In this document: positions 1 to 6,025 of the stretch, one piece after another | How positions within the stretch are numbered: the first letter of the stretch is position 1 | Layout: each line of letters begins with the position of its first letter | NCBI GenBank assembly: GCA_005798965.1 | Contig: SYIB01000156.1 | Coordinates: 1-7,118 of the forward strand | From: Planctomycetia bacterium | GTDB lineage: Bacteria > Planctomycetota > Phycisphaerae > Phycisphaerales > SM1A02 | Length of the DNA stretch: 7,118 nucleotides | Direction: 5' to 3' | Notes under the pieces: generated by a model | What the model saw: the letters and a program-made list of their open reading frames with translations, nothing else | What the model was told of the DNA's origin: nothing | The model's database searches: none | Translations under genes and position numbers: made by a program

Positions 1-1
1 C

Positions 2-409
2 CAGCTGCAGCGCGCGGCAACCGGCATGGAGCCGCCTGCGATCGGCCACAGCACGCTTGAGCAGATGGTGCAGGGACCACGCGACGCATGGTGGTGGCTC
101 ATGGGCCTCAGCGCGGTCGTGCTCGCGCCGATCCTCGAGGAGTGCCTCCATCGCGGGTTCGTGCAGCAGGCGCTTCGTCGTGCGGGACTCGGTCCATGGG
201 CTGCGGTCGTGCTGACGTCGGCCATCTTCACGCTGATGCATGTCGGAAGCGTGCCCGAGGGTGCGCGAGCGGCGTCGTTGACCTCACTCGCGGTGCTCTC
301 GTGCTGCTTTGGTTGGCTCGCGGAGCGGACTGGCTCGCTGGTCGCACCGGTCGCAGCACATGTGATGTTCAACCTTGGGAACCTCGTGGTCGCGACGGCA
401 TTCGCCTAA
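2..409 (+). CDS. CPBP-family intramembrane metalloprotease, C-terminal part (5' end outside window)
   Basis: The frame is open to the left edge, so this is the C-terminal part of a longer protein; the ATG at position 26 is probably internal. Counting from that ATG there are 127 residues and a TAA stop. All three hallmarks of the CPBP/Rce1 (type II CAAX protease, ABI) family are present in order: E38-E39-x-x-x-R43 (EECLHR), F68-x-x-x-H72 (FTLMH) and H112-x-x-x-N116 (HVMFN). Hydrophobic stretches around residues 22-37, 58-71, 85-97 and 105-125 look like membrane helices. In this family the Glu and His residues sit in the membrane and act in peptide hydrolysis; bacterial members have varied roles, such as bacteriocin immunity and protein maturation, and the substrate here cannot be told. 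The trpS start lies 25 bases downstream, so the two may be cotranscribed. The N-terminal helices usual for the family are missing only because of the window edge. Confidence 0.88.
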   Translation, partial: QLQRAATGMEPPAIGHSTLEQMVQGPRDAWWWLMGLSAVVLAPILEECLHRGFVQQALRRAGLGPWAAVVLTSAIFTLMHVGSVPEGARAASLTSLAVLSCCFGWLAERTGSLVAPVAAHVMFNLGNLVVATAFA

Positions 410-434
410 TGGGCACGGCTACACTCCTCGCCCC

Positions 435-1508
435 ATGAGCGACCAGCCACGGATCCTGACTGGCGACACGCCGACCGGCAGCCTGCACCTTGGCCACTGG
501 GTCGGCAGCGTCAAGCGCCGCGTGGAATTGCAGGATTCCCACGACTGCTACTTCATCCTGGCCAACATGCACGCGTTCACCACGCGTTCGGACAAGCCGC
601 AGGAGATCCGGCGCGATTCCATCGAGATCGTGCGTGACTACCTCGCCATGGGCATTGACCCGTCCAAGGCTACGATCTTCCTGCAGAGCGAGGTCCCCGC
701 GATCGCAGAACTCTGCTTCCTGTTCGCCATGCTGCTGCCCTTCAACCGGGTCATGCGCAACCCCACGCTGAAGACCGAGATCGAACTCAAGGGCCTCGGC
801 GAGACCTACAGCTTTGGCTTCCCGCTCTATGCGGTCGGCCAGACCGCCGACATCCTCGCGTTTCGTCCCGTCGGCGTGCCGGTGGGCGAGGACCAGGTTC
901 CGCACCTTGAGCTCACGCGCGAGGTCGCGCGCCGCTTCAACCAGATGTATTGCAAGGTCGATGAGCACGCCAAGGACGAGGAGCACGTGGCGCTCGGTGG
1001 CGTCTTCCCGGTGCCGCGTGCGGATGTCGGCAAGGTCGGCCGGCTCGTGGGCACCGATGGCACGAACAAGATGAGCAAGAGCCTCGGCAATGCGATCTTC
1101 ATCAGTGACTCGGCCAAGGACGTGCAGAAGAAGGTCAACCGCATCTTCACCGGCCGCCAGAGCCCGACCGAGCCCGGCGACACCGGCAACGCGCTCTTCC
1201 AGTACGTGGATGCCTTCATCCCGGACCAGGCTCGCGTAGCCGAGCTGCGCGACCGTTACTCCCGCGGTGACAACATCGGCGATGGCCACATCAAGGCCGA
1301 GGTCGCTGAGGCGATCAACGCGCTGCTCACCCCCATGCGCGAGCGTCGTGCGCAGTACGAGGGCCGCGACGACCTGATCCTGGACATCCTGCGCGACGGC
1401 TGTGCGCGGGCCAACCGCACCGCCGAGACCACGCTCCAGAGGGCCAAGGAGGCCTCCGGGCTCGGCTTCTGGCCGCGGACTCTCGATCTGGGCGCCGTTC
1501 GCCGATAA
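435..1508 (+). CDS. trpS: Tryptophan--tRNA ligase (tryptophanyl-tRNA synthetase)
   Basis: This cytoplasmic class I aminoacyl-tRNA synthetase charges tRNA(Trp) with tryptophan using ATP. The 357-residue length is typical of bacterial TrpRS. The ATP-binding HIGH-type motif is SLHLGH at residues 16-21, just after the TGDTPTG loop. The second signature is KMSKS at 212-216. The family signature GEDQVPHLELTRE lies at 151-163. By alignment with the Bacillus enzyme, D139 (in GQTADI) and Q154 are the expected tryptophan-binding residues; I infer this from motif position. The frame is open further upstream to an ATG at 375, which would add 20 residues overlapping the CPBP gene. I chose the ATG at 435 because the conserved region starts only seven residues later (ILTGDTPTG). 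No convincing Shine-Dalgarno sequence precedes either start. The stop codon overlaps the ribosome binding site of the next small gene, which suggests translational coupling. Confidence 0.97.
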   Translation: MSDQPRILTGDTPTGSLHLGHWVGSVKRRVELQDSHDCYFILANMHAFTTRSDKPQEIRRDSIEIVRDYLAMGIDPSKATIFLQSEVPAIAELCFLFAMLLPFNRVMRNPTLKTEIELKGLGETYSFGFPLYAVGQTADILAFRPVGVPVGEDQVPHLELTREVARRFNQMYCKVDEHAKDEEHVALGGVFPVPRADVGKVGRLVGTDGTNKMSKSLGNAIFISDSAKDVQKKVNRIFTGRQSPTEPGDTGNALFQYVDAFIPDQARVAELRDRYSRGDNIGDGHIKAEVAEAINALLTPMRERRAQYEGRDDLILDILRDGCARANRTAETTLQRAKEASGLGFWPRTLDLGAVRR

Positions 1509-1520
1509 GGTCAGGGCGTG
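1507..1520 (+). promoter_or_regulatory. Ribosome binding site and GTG start of the small Cys-rich gene, overlapping the trpS stop
   Basis: AAGG at 1507-1510 lies 7 bases before the GTG at 1518-1520, a normal Shine-Dalgarno spacing. Its first two bases are part of the trpS TAA stop (1506-1508). This supports GTG as the start and suggests that ribosomes finishing trpS can re-initiate here. Confidence 0.5.
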
Positions 1521-1784
1521 GAAGCCCGACCGACCGATGAATGCCCGCACATCGACGCGAACGATTCGCGTTGCGCGTCGCGCTTCAGCCTTGCCTCGCT
1601 CGAGGACGCCTTCGGCGTCTGTCATGGCGGCTTCCACGGCTGTGCGATCTACCACCGCATCAACCTTGAGGCATCGTTGCGTGCCAAGATCGGTCCCGAG
1701 GCCGCGGCACGCATCCTCCCGCCGGGCAGGATGCCCGGACTGATGGAACCCCATGCGCAAGGCCGCGCGACCAAGCCCTCCTGA
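1518..1784 (+). CDS. Small four-cysteine protein of unknown function
   Basis: An 88-residue protein with a GTG start and a well-placed Shine-Dalgarno sequence, 9 bases after trpS. I cannot assign a function. Residues 8-49 look like a real folded core: cysteines at 9, 19, 35 and 42 (Cx9C, then Cx6C), with SRFSLASLEDAF at 21-32, then aromatic and Gly residues around GGFHGCAIYHRIN. The spacing recalls short Cys-rich proteins seen near housekeeping genes in planctomycetes; this is recollection, not a search. Four cysteines with nearby histidines (11, 36, 40, 46) could bind zinc or an iron-sulfur cluster, but no named family matches. There is no signal peptide or membrane segment, so it is probably cytoplasmic. 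The last 11 codons overlap the annotated xer start in another frame. The C-terminal 25 residues (LPPGRMPGLMEPH onward) look less constrained. The alternative is a chance frame, but the start signal, position and ordered Cys pattern argue against it. Confidence 0.68.
   Translation: MEARPTDECPHIDANDSRCASRFSLASLEDAFGVCHGGFHGCAIYHRINLEASLRAKIGPEAAARILPPGRMPGLMEPHAQGRATKPS
1722..1738 (+). other. Perfect 7-bp hairpin just upstream of the xer start
   Basis: CCGGGCA (1722-1728) pairs exactly with TGCCCGG (1732-1738) around a 3-base loop GGA. It lies inside the end of the small Cys-rich gene and finishes 14 bases before the ATG at 1753. In mRNA it could influence initiation of xer or processing of the transcript. 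There is no T-run, so it is not a standard terminator. In GC-rich DNA such a stem can also arise by chance. Confidence 0.35.
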
Positions 1785-2829
1785 GCCCATCGCGACAGCA
1801 CGGGCTGTTCGCTCGGGCAGCACACGCGTGGTCGCTGCACCTGGCGCGCGCGCGGCCTCACCCAGCTCACCGCCGCCGCAGGGCCCCGGTGTGCGCGAGT
1901 TCCTCGCCTTCTGCCGCATCGAAGCGGGACTGGCCAAGGCCACCATCGAGGCCTATGCGCGCGACCTGCGCGACCTGTGGCAGTTCCTCGGGGAGAAGGG
2001 CATCGCCGATCCCGGTGCCGTGACGATGACGCACGTGACCGAGCACATCCAGCAGCTGTCGCGCGGGCGTGGCATGGAGCCTTCGAGCATCTCCCGCCAT
2101 CTGGCTGCGTTGCGCGTGTACTTCCGCTGGATGCATGCCGAGCGCAAGATCGCGAAGGACCCTGCGCGACTGATCGATCGTCCGACGAAGTGGAAGCGCG
2201 TCCCCGGCACGCTCAGCATCGGCCAGATGCGCAAGCTCGTCGAGGCACCCCATCCCGAGACCTGCGGCTCGCTTTGGCTGCGCGACCGGTGCATGCTCGA
2301 ACTGATGTACGCAGGCGGGCTGCGTGCCAGCGAAGTGGGCGCGCTCAAGATCAACGACTTCAACGAGACCCTGGGCTCACTCGTCGTCCTCGGCAAGGGC
2401 CGCAAGCAGCGCGTGGTGCCGGTGGGCCTGCCGGCGATCCAGTGGACGCAGCGGTACCTGCGTGATCTGCGACCGGAACTCGCGCGCTTTCCAGATGGCC
2501 GCGACCAGCACCGGCTGCTGCTCTCCTTCAGCGGCAGGCCGCTCGAGCGCGTGGCAGTGTGGCAACTCGTGAAGAAATACGCCGCCATGGCCGGCTTGCA
2601 GGACGTGCACCCGCACACGCTGCGCCATTCCTTCGCCACGCACCTGGTGGTGGGTGGCGCCAACCTGCGCGTCGTGCAGGAGTTCCTCGGCCACGCGAAC
2701 ATCGCCACCACGCAGATCTACACGCACGTCGATCGCGAGCGACTGCGCGAAGTGATCTGGCAGTTCCATCCTCGTGAGGCCGTGTCGCGCGCTGAGGCGA
2801 CCCGGCGCGCAAAGCCCAAGGCGGGTTGA
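1753..2829 (+). CDS. xerD: Tyrosine recombinase, XerD-type
   Basis: A site-specific recombinase of the phage integrase family that, with a XerC partner, resolves chromosome dimers at dif sites. From the ATG at 1753 it has 358 residues against about 300 for the family. The N-terminal SAM-like core-binding domain spans about 46-137 (EAGLAKATIEAYARDL matches the XerD pattern). The catalytic domain spans about 152-340 with a complete active site: R191 (GLRASEV), K215 (LGKGRKQR), H288 and R291 (HTLRHSFATHL), H314 (FLGHA) and nucleophile Y323 (IYTHV). It ends in HPRE, close to the HPRA end of Xer proteins. The first 45 residues are an Ala/Pro/Ser/Arg-rich extension with no domain. In-frame GTG codons at 1828 and 1891 are alternative starts, the latter just before the conserved fold. 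With the ATG, the gene overlaps the previous one by 32 bases. The housekeeping setting and lack of attachment sites favour Xer over a phage or integron integrase; XerD rather than XerC is the likelier call, not certain. Confidence 0.93.
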   Translation: MRKAARPSPPEPIATARAVRSGSTRVVAAPGARAASPSSPPPQGPGVREFLAFCRIEAGLAKATIEAYARDLRDLWQFLGEKGIADPGAVTMTHVTEHIQQLSRGRGMEPSSISRHLAALRVYFRWMHAERKIAKDPARLIDRPTKWKRVPGTLSIGQMRKLVEAPHPETCGSLWLRDRCMLELMYAGGLRASEVGALKINDFNETLGSLVVLGKGRKQRVVPVGLPAIQWTQRYLRDLRPELARFPDGRDQHRLLLSFSGRPLERVAVWQLVKKYAAMAGLQDVHPHTLRHSFATHLVVGGANLRVVQEFLGHANIATTQIYTHVDRERLREVIWQFHPREAVSRAEATRRAKPKAG

Positions 2830-2833
2830 GCAG

Positions 2834-2854
2834 GCGCCGCTCGATCCGCGGCGT
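2834..2854 (+). terminator. GC-rich hairpin just after xer, possible terminator without T-run
   Basis: CGCCGC (2835-2840) pairs with GCGGCG (2848-2853) around the 7-base loop TCGATCC, and G2834 can wobble-pair with T2854. It begins 5 bases after the xer stop in the convergent gap between xer and pdxA, where a terminator is expected. No T-rich tail follows, so it could instead stabilise mRNA ends or assist factor-dependent termination. Confidence 0.35.
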
Positions 2855-2864
2855 GCGAGCTCCA

Positions 2865-2899
2865 CGATCGACTGCGGCGATCGGTCCACGCCTCGATCG
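2865..2899. repeat. Cluster of three CGATCG palindromes in the convergent gap
   Basis: CGATCG occurs at 2865-2870, 2878-2883 and 2894-2899, starts 13 and 16 bases apart; the last two extend to CGATCGG. Each is self-complementary, so any two can also pair as a 6-bp stem. The stretch is non-coding, between the stop codons of xer and pdxA, so codon use does not explain it. The repeats could form the pdxA 3' hairpin or be protein or methylase sites; the role is unknown. Confidence 0.55.
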
Positions 2900-2903
2900 G
2901 CAC

Positions 2904-3944
2904 TCACTGCAGCGGCGGACCCGCTGGCACGCGCGGCGCCGCCGCCAGCCTGATCGCCAGCGCGATCGCTGCACGCATGCTGCGGTGATCGGCCTTGCCC
3001 TTGCCCGCGATGTCGAAGGCCGTGCCGTGGTCCGGGCTCGTGCGCACGATCGGCAGGCCGAGCGTGACGTTGACCGCGTCCTCCCAGCCGGTCAGCTTGA
3101 CGGGGATCAGGCCCTGGTCGTGGTACATCGCGACGACCAGGTCGAACTCGCCCTTGAGCGCGCGGATGAAGACCGTGTCGGCGGGGAAGGGGCCGCGGGC
3201 ATCGATCCCGTTCTGCAGGGCGATGTCGATGGCCGGCTGGATCAGGCGCCGCTCCTCGTCGCCGAAGAGTCCACCTTCGCCTGCGTGTGGATTGAGACCG
3301 CACACCGCGATGCGTGGCTTGTCGATGCCGAGCGTCCTGCAGAGCCGATGACCCAGATCGATCGGCTCGACGATGCGGCCGATCGTGAGCGAGTCGCGCA
3401 ATTCCATGAGCGGAATGTGCGTGGTGGCGAGCGTGACCTTCAGCCGTTCGCCCACGAAGCCCATGCAGTGGTGACGCGTACGGCAGCGATGTGCCAGCAG
3501 CTCAGTGTGGCCGGGCCACTGGTAGCCGGCCATCGACCAGCTTTCCTTGCTGATCGGCGCCGTCACCACCGCGTCGGCCCGACGTGGATCGCCAAGCGGT
3601 CGCAGCGCATCGGTGATCGAGTCCTCGACCCACAGCTTGCTGGCCAGGCCCCCCTCGCGCGTGCTTGCGCGTCGCGCGGCATCGAACTCGAGCTCGGCAT
3701 GGTCGATGACCACCACGTCTTGGCCGAGGGAGTCCTGCGCACGATCACTCCCGGCACGAACGCGGAACCAGGTCGGCACGATCCCGCAGCGTTCTGCGAC
3801 GCGCGTGAGCGTGGCGTTGTGGCCGTGGATGACGAACCGCGCCACACCGCGCAGCGAGGCATCGGCCAGTGCCTTCAGCGTGACCTCGGGGCCGATGCCC
3901 AAGGGGTCGCCCATGCTGATCGCGATCGTCGGACGCGTGTCCAT
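2904..3944 (-). CDS. pdxA: 4-hydroxythreonine-4-phosphate dehydrogenase
   Basis: This cytoplasmic, metal-dependent enzyme oxidises 4-phosphohydroxy-L-threonine with NAD; the product decarboxylates to 3-amino-2-oxopropyl phosphate, which PdxJ joins to deoxyxylulose phosphate in the DXP-dependent route to vitamin B6. The 346 residues are close to the family norm of about 330. The N-terminus ISMGDPLGIGPEV (9-21) is the usual PdxA opening. By comparison with the E. coli enzyme, the metal ligands are H176 (TTHIPL), H220 (LNPHAGEGG) and H275 (MYHDQG), and substrate contacts are H146-T147 (GHTE), K283, N292 and R301 (RTSPDHGTAFDIAGKG). All are present, so the enzyme should be active. AGGA (3952-3955, reverse strand) lies 7 bases before the ATG, supporting this start. 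It follows the L,D-transpeptidase by 88 bases on the same strand and may be its operon partner, with a hairpin between. It converges on xer. Confidence 0.97.
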   Translation of the reverse strand: MDTRPTIAISMGDPLGIGPEVTLKALADASLRGVARFVIHGHNATLTRVAERCGIVPTWFRVRAGSDRAQDSLGQDVVVIDHAELEFDAARRASTREGGLASKLWVEDSITDALRPLGDPRRADAVVTAPISKESWSMAGYQWPGHTELLAHRCRTRHHCMGFVGERLKVTLATTHIPLMELRDSLTIGRIVEPIDLGHRLCRTLGIDKPRIAVCGLNPHAGEGGLFGDEERRLIQPAIDIALQNGIDARGPFPADTVFIRALKGEFDLVVAMYHDQGLIPVKLTGWEDAVNVTLGLPIVRTSPDHGTAFDIAGKGKADHRSMRAAIALAIRLAAAPRVPAGPPLQ

Positions 3945-3972
3945 GCTGGCATCCTAGGTCCCGTGAACGACA

Positions 3973-4000
3973 GCGCCGCGCCCCACCAGGAGCGCGGCGC
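3973..4000 (-). terminator. Perfect 9-bp GC hairpin between the L,D-transpeptidase gene and pdxA
   Basis: GCGCCGCGC (3973-3981) is the exact complement of GCGCGGCGC (3992-4000), with a 10-base loop. It lies 32 bases past the L,D-transpeptidase stop and 28 bases before the pdxA start, in transcription order. The bases after the stem on the transcribed strand (TGTCGTTCACG) are not T-rich, so it is at best a weak or factor-dependent terminator. It may instead mark a processing or attenuation point between the two genes. Confidence 0.45.
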
Positions 4001-4025
4001 CATCAGGTGCCGGGACGGTCGTGCG

Positions 4026-4042
4026 CGTGCCGTCAGGGCACG
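4026..4042 (-). other. Short hairpin over the L,D-transpeptidase stop codon
   Basis: CGTGCC (4026-4031) pairs with GGCACG (4037-4042) around a 5-base loop that contains most of the stop codon (4033-4035). Only six pairs; it may be the upper part of a 3' end structure together with the stronger stem at 3973-4000, or chance. Confidence 0.2.
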
Positions 4043-5289
4043 ATGACGATCGTGCTGTTGGGCTCGGTCAAGGCTTCGTAGATGACCTCGACATCGACAT
4101 CCTTCAGGCGCAAGCAGCCCATGCTTGCCTGCTTGCCGATCGACGCCGGGTCGGTCGTGCCGTGGATGCCGTAGCTCAACGCCTTGCTGTTGCCGGCATC
4201 CACGCCCTGAAGGCCGATCCAGCGTTCACCGATCGGGTTCTTCGGATCGTCGGCCTTGAAGAACTCGCCCGTGCGCGGGTTGCGCCACTCGGGGTTCACC
4301 AGCTTGCTGCCGGGCTTGAGCATGAACGCACCGGTGGGGGTGCTGTTGTTCTCGCCGAGGCCGACAGGGTAGGTCGCCACAAGGACGCGATCGGAGCCCT
4401 CGCCCGCGTAGAGGTAGAGGCGATACTCCGACTTGTTCACGATCGCGTGGAAGGTGCAGGTGGGCACCTTCAGGATCTGGCCTGCACGGATGCGGTTGGG
4501 ATCCTTGATCCCGTTGAGACGCATGATCATGCGCCAGTCGGCAGCCATGCCGGTCTTGCGCGCGATCTTGCTCAGCGCGTCGCCGCTCTTGATCGTGTAG
4601 GTCGTCATGAGCGCATCGGCCGGGTTCACGGTCGACGAGAAGAAGAGCGAGGCGTTGACGGTCGTGATCGCCTCGATCGCCTGGCGCTTGGCCTCTGGCG
4701 ACAGCGTTCCCGAGTCGATCAGGCGCGTGAGCTGCAGGCGTGCGGCGATCGAATCGGTACCGACCATGCCCAGCGCGGTCGGCAGGTCGACGGTCGGCGC
4801 AGCGACCGGCGCAGTCGCGAGCGGATCGCGCGAAGGCTGGGGCGACGGCGAGTCCGGGCCCTTGTCACCGATCGTTTCGCCGGTGGCGGGTGCGCTCACG
4901 ATGCTCGGGTCGGCATTCACGTTCGTGCCGCGCGTGGCCGGCGTGAGTGCACCAGAGGTCGCTCCCGCTGCATCGGGCGACTCGAGCGCTGTGACGGGCT
5001 GTTCAGCCGCGTTGTTGGTGGCGGCCGTCGTCGTGGGATCGACGGTCGGTGCAGCCGTTGACGCATCGGACAGGGGTGCTGTCGTGGTCTCCGAGACCTC
5101 GGCTGCCGTGGACTGCGTCTCGGTGATTGGCGACGGTGTGGCCTGTGCTGCGCTTGGCGATGATCCAGACATCCACCACAGCACGCTCGCCACGAGGAAG
5201 AGCGTGCTTGCACCCGCGATCACCCAAGTGATGCGACCGGGAGCTGAAGGTGTGCGGTTGCCCGATTGGGCGGAGCCAGAGAACGGCAT
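4033..5289 (-). CDS. Membrane-anchored LysM and L,D-transpeptidase (YkuD) protein
   Basis: A 418-residue cell-envelope enzyme. Residues 1-19 are cytoplasmic and basic. One hydrophobic segment (about 20-40, TWVIAGASTLFLVASVLWW) is a membrane anchor or uncleaved signal. Residues 42-165 are a long Ser/Thr/Ala/Pro linker. Residues 168-222 form a short helical region, then a LysM domain (about 229-276: TYTIKSGDALSKIARKTG, ending RAGQILKVP) that should bind peptidoglycan glycan. The YkuD catalytic domain fills about 278-418, with the motif Y373-G-I-H376-G-T and S389-M-G-C392-L-R394; C392 is the nucleophile and H376 its partner. L,D-transpeptidases form 3-3 cross-links or attach proteins to the meso-diaminopimelate of the stem peptide; which one applies here is unknown. 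The order of parts resembles planctomycete members I recall. AAAGGA (5297-5302, reverse strand) is 7 bases before the ATG. The cyclo-ligase gene ends 66 bases upstream and pdxA starts 88 bases downstream, both on the same strand. Confidence 0.95.
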   Translation of the reverse strand: MPFSGSAQSGNRTPSAPGRITWVIAGASTLFLVASVLWWMSGSSPSAAQATPSPITETQSTAAEVSETTTAPLSDASTAAPTVDPTTTAATNNAAEQPVTALESPDAAGATSGALTPATRGTNVNADPSIVSAPATGETIGDKGPDSPSPQPSRDPLATAPVAAPTVDLPTALGMVGTDSIAARLQLTRLIDSGTLSPEAKRQAIEAITTVNASLFFSSTVNPADALMTTYTIKSGDALSKIARKTGMAADWRMIMRLNGIKDPNRIRAGQILKVPTCTFHAIVNKSEYRLYLYAGEGSDRVLVATYPVGLGENNSTPTGAFMLKPGSKLVNPEWRNPRTGEFFKADDPKNPIGERWIGLQGVDAGNSKALSYGIHGTTDPASIGKQASMGCLRLKDVDVEVIYEALTEPNSTIVIVP

Positions 5290-5355
5290 GGCGGAATCCT
5301 TTCCGGTCGAGATACGTCTGCTGCCACGCGACCTTGCGTAGCGACGGGCGGGATC

Positions 5356-5976
5356 CTACAGCGAGAGCGCCGAAGTTCGAGGCTGCAGCCGGCCGAACCA
5401 CCAGATCCGTGTGGGCGTGACGACATATTGCAGCCGCCAGTCGTGCGGGTCCGTCGGGACCAGCTCCACCACCTGCTCGTCGAAGCACACACCGACCGTC
5501 ACGGCCTGCCGCCGAAGGCGGGGCAGGAACCGGTCGTAGTACCCACCTCCCCGACCCAGGCGGTGGCCCGTCGGGTCGAAGGCCAGCCCCGGCACGACCA
5601 CCAGGTCGATCGCCTCGGTCGCGACCGTTGCTCCATCGGGAGCCCGCACGCCGCTGGCATCGAGCGAGAACGAGGCGTCCTTGCGCTTGAGGAGGACCGG
5701 CGCGATTCCGGAGCCGGCCGCCACGCGGGGGGCCATCAGGGGCCGTTCGGCCGCCATCCACGGGTTGTGCAGCAGCGTCATGTCTGGCTCGCTGCGCATG
5801 TTGAGATAGCTCATGACCCCACTGGCGCGCCACGCGGTGGCGATCAGGTAGACCGACTCGGCAATCTTGGTGCTTCCCTCAGCCCGCTGGGCGTCAGTCA
5901 TGCCACGGAGCAGGGTCTGATTACGCTCGCGAAGCCACTTCTTCGCTTGGATCGTGCTGGTGGCTTCGCCTTCCAT
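5356..5976 (-). CDS. 5-formyltetrahydrofolate cyclo-ligase (5,10-methenyl-THF synthetase)
   Basis: This cytoplasmic enzyme uses ATP to turn 5-formyl-THF into 5,10-methenyl-THF, returning a stored or inhibitory folate to the one-carbon pool. The 206 residues fit the family (about 180-200). The decisive signature is at residues 128-149: VPGLAFDPTG, then RLGRGGGYYDRF, the nucleotide and folate binding region. The C-terminal DWRLQYVVTP (179-188) matches the usual D-x-x-V-TP ending, and the basic N-terminal helix (AKKWLRERNQTLL, 11-23) is the usual start of the fold. I chose the ATG at 5976; an in-frame ATG at 6054 would add 26 residues that overlap glmS and look unlike the family. No clear Shine-Dalgarno precedes either. 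Often named fau, ygfA or mthfs, but the symbol is not uniform. It is divergent from glmS, 59 bases away, and leads a possible three-gene - strand operon. Confidence 0.94.
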   Translation of the reverse strand: MEGEATSTIQAKKWLRERNQTLLRGMTDAQRAEGSTKIAESVYLIATAWRASGVMSYLNMRSEPDMTLLHNPWMAAERPLMAPRVAAGSGIAPVLLKRKDASFSLDASGVRAPDGATVATEAIDLVVVPGLAFDPTGHRLGRGGGYYDRFLPRLRRQAVTVGVCFDEQVVELVPTDPHDWRLQYVVTPTRIWWFGRLQPRTSALSL

Positions 5977-6001
5977 GGATTCGTTTCGTAGGCTACCCCG
6001 A

Positions 6002-6017
6002 CCGGGCCAGGGCCCGG
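6002..6017. promoter_or_regulatory. Strong dyad in the divergent cyclo-ligase/glmS gap
   Basis: CCGGGCC (6002-6008) and GGCCCGG (6011-6017) are perfect inverted repeats separated by AG. The dyad sits in the 59-base gap that must hold both promoters, and ends two bases before the glmS Shine-Dalgarno sequence. It could be an operator controlling one or both genes, or an mRNA hairpin limiting ribosome access to glmS, although a 2-base loop is too tight without opening the inner pairs. I could not place convincing -35/-10 boxes in this gap. Confidence 0.4.
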
Positions 6018-6019
6018 CC

Positions 6020-6025
6020 AAAGGA
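6020..6025 (+). promoter_or_regulatory. glmS ribosome binding site
   Basis: AAAGGA lies 10 bases before the ATG at 6036, slightly long but acceptable spacing. It fixes the glmS start and lies directly beside the dyad at 6002-6017. Confidence 0.65.

Noticed and set aside
369..1946. Long open frame (525 codons) on the - strand
   Set aside because: It is antisense to trpS, the small gene and the start of xer. Its Ala/Arg/Val/Leu-rich translation shows no family features, whereas the + strand has complete TrpRS motifs. Long shadow frames are usual in GC-rich DNA.
1753..2829. Recombinase as sign of an integron, phage or genomic island; dif site nearby
   Set aside because: Neighbours are housekeeping genes, no direct-repeat attachment sites or tRNA border were seen, and I found no dif-like AT-centred 28-base palindrome in the window.
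2826..4046. Open frame (406 codons) on the + strand
   Set aside because: Antisense to pdxA, whose metal ligands and substrate residues are all intact. The + translation is Arg/Asp/His/Ala-rich with no motif.
4021..5341. Two overlapping + strand frames (346 and 244 codons)
   Set aside because: Both are shadows of the L,D-transpeptidase gene. The Ser/Val/Ala-rich one (4607-5341) just mirrors the codons of the low-complexity linker.
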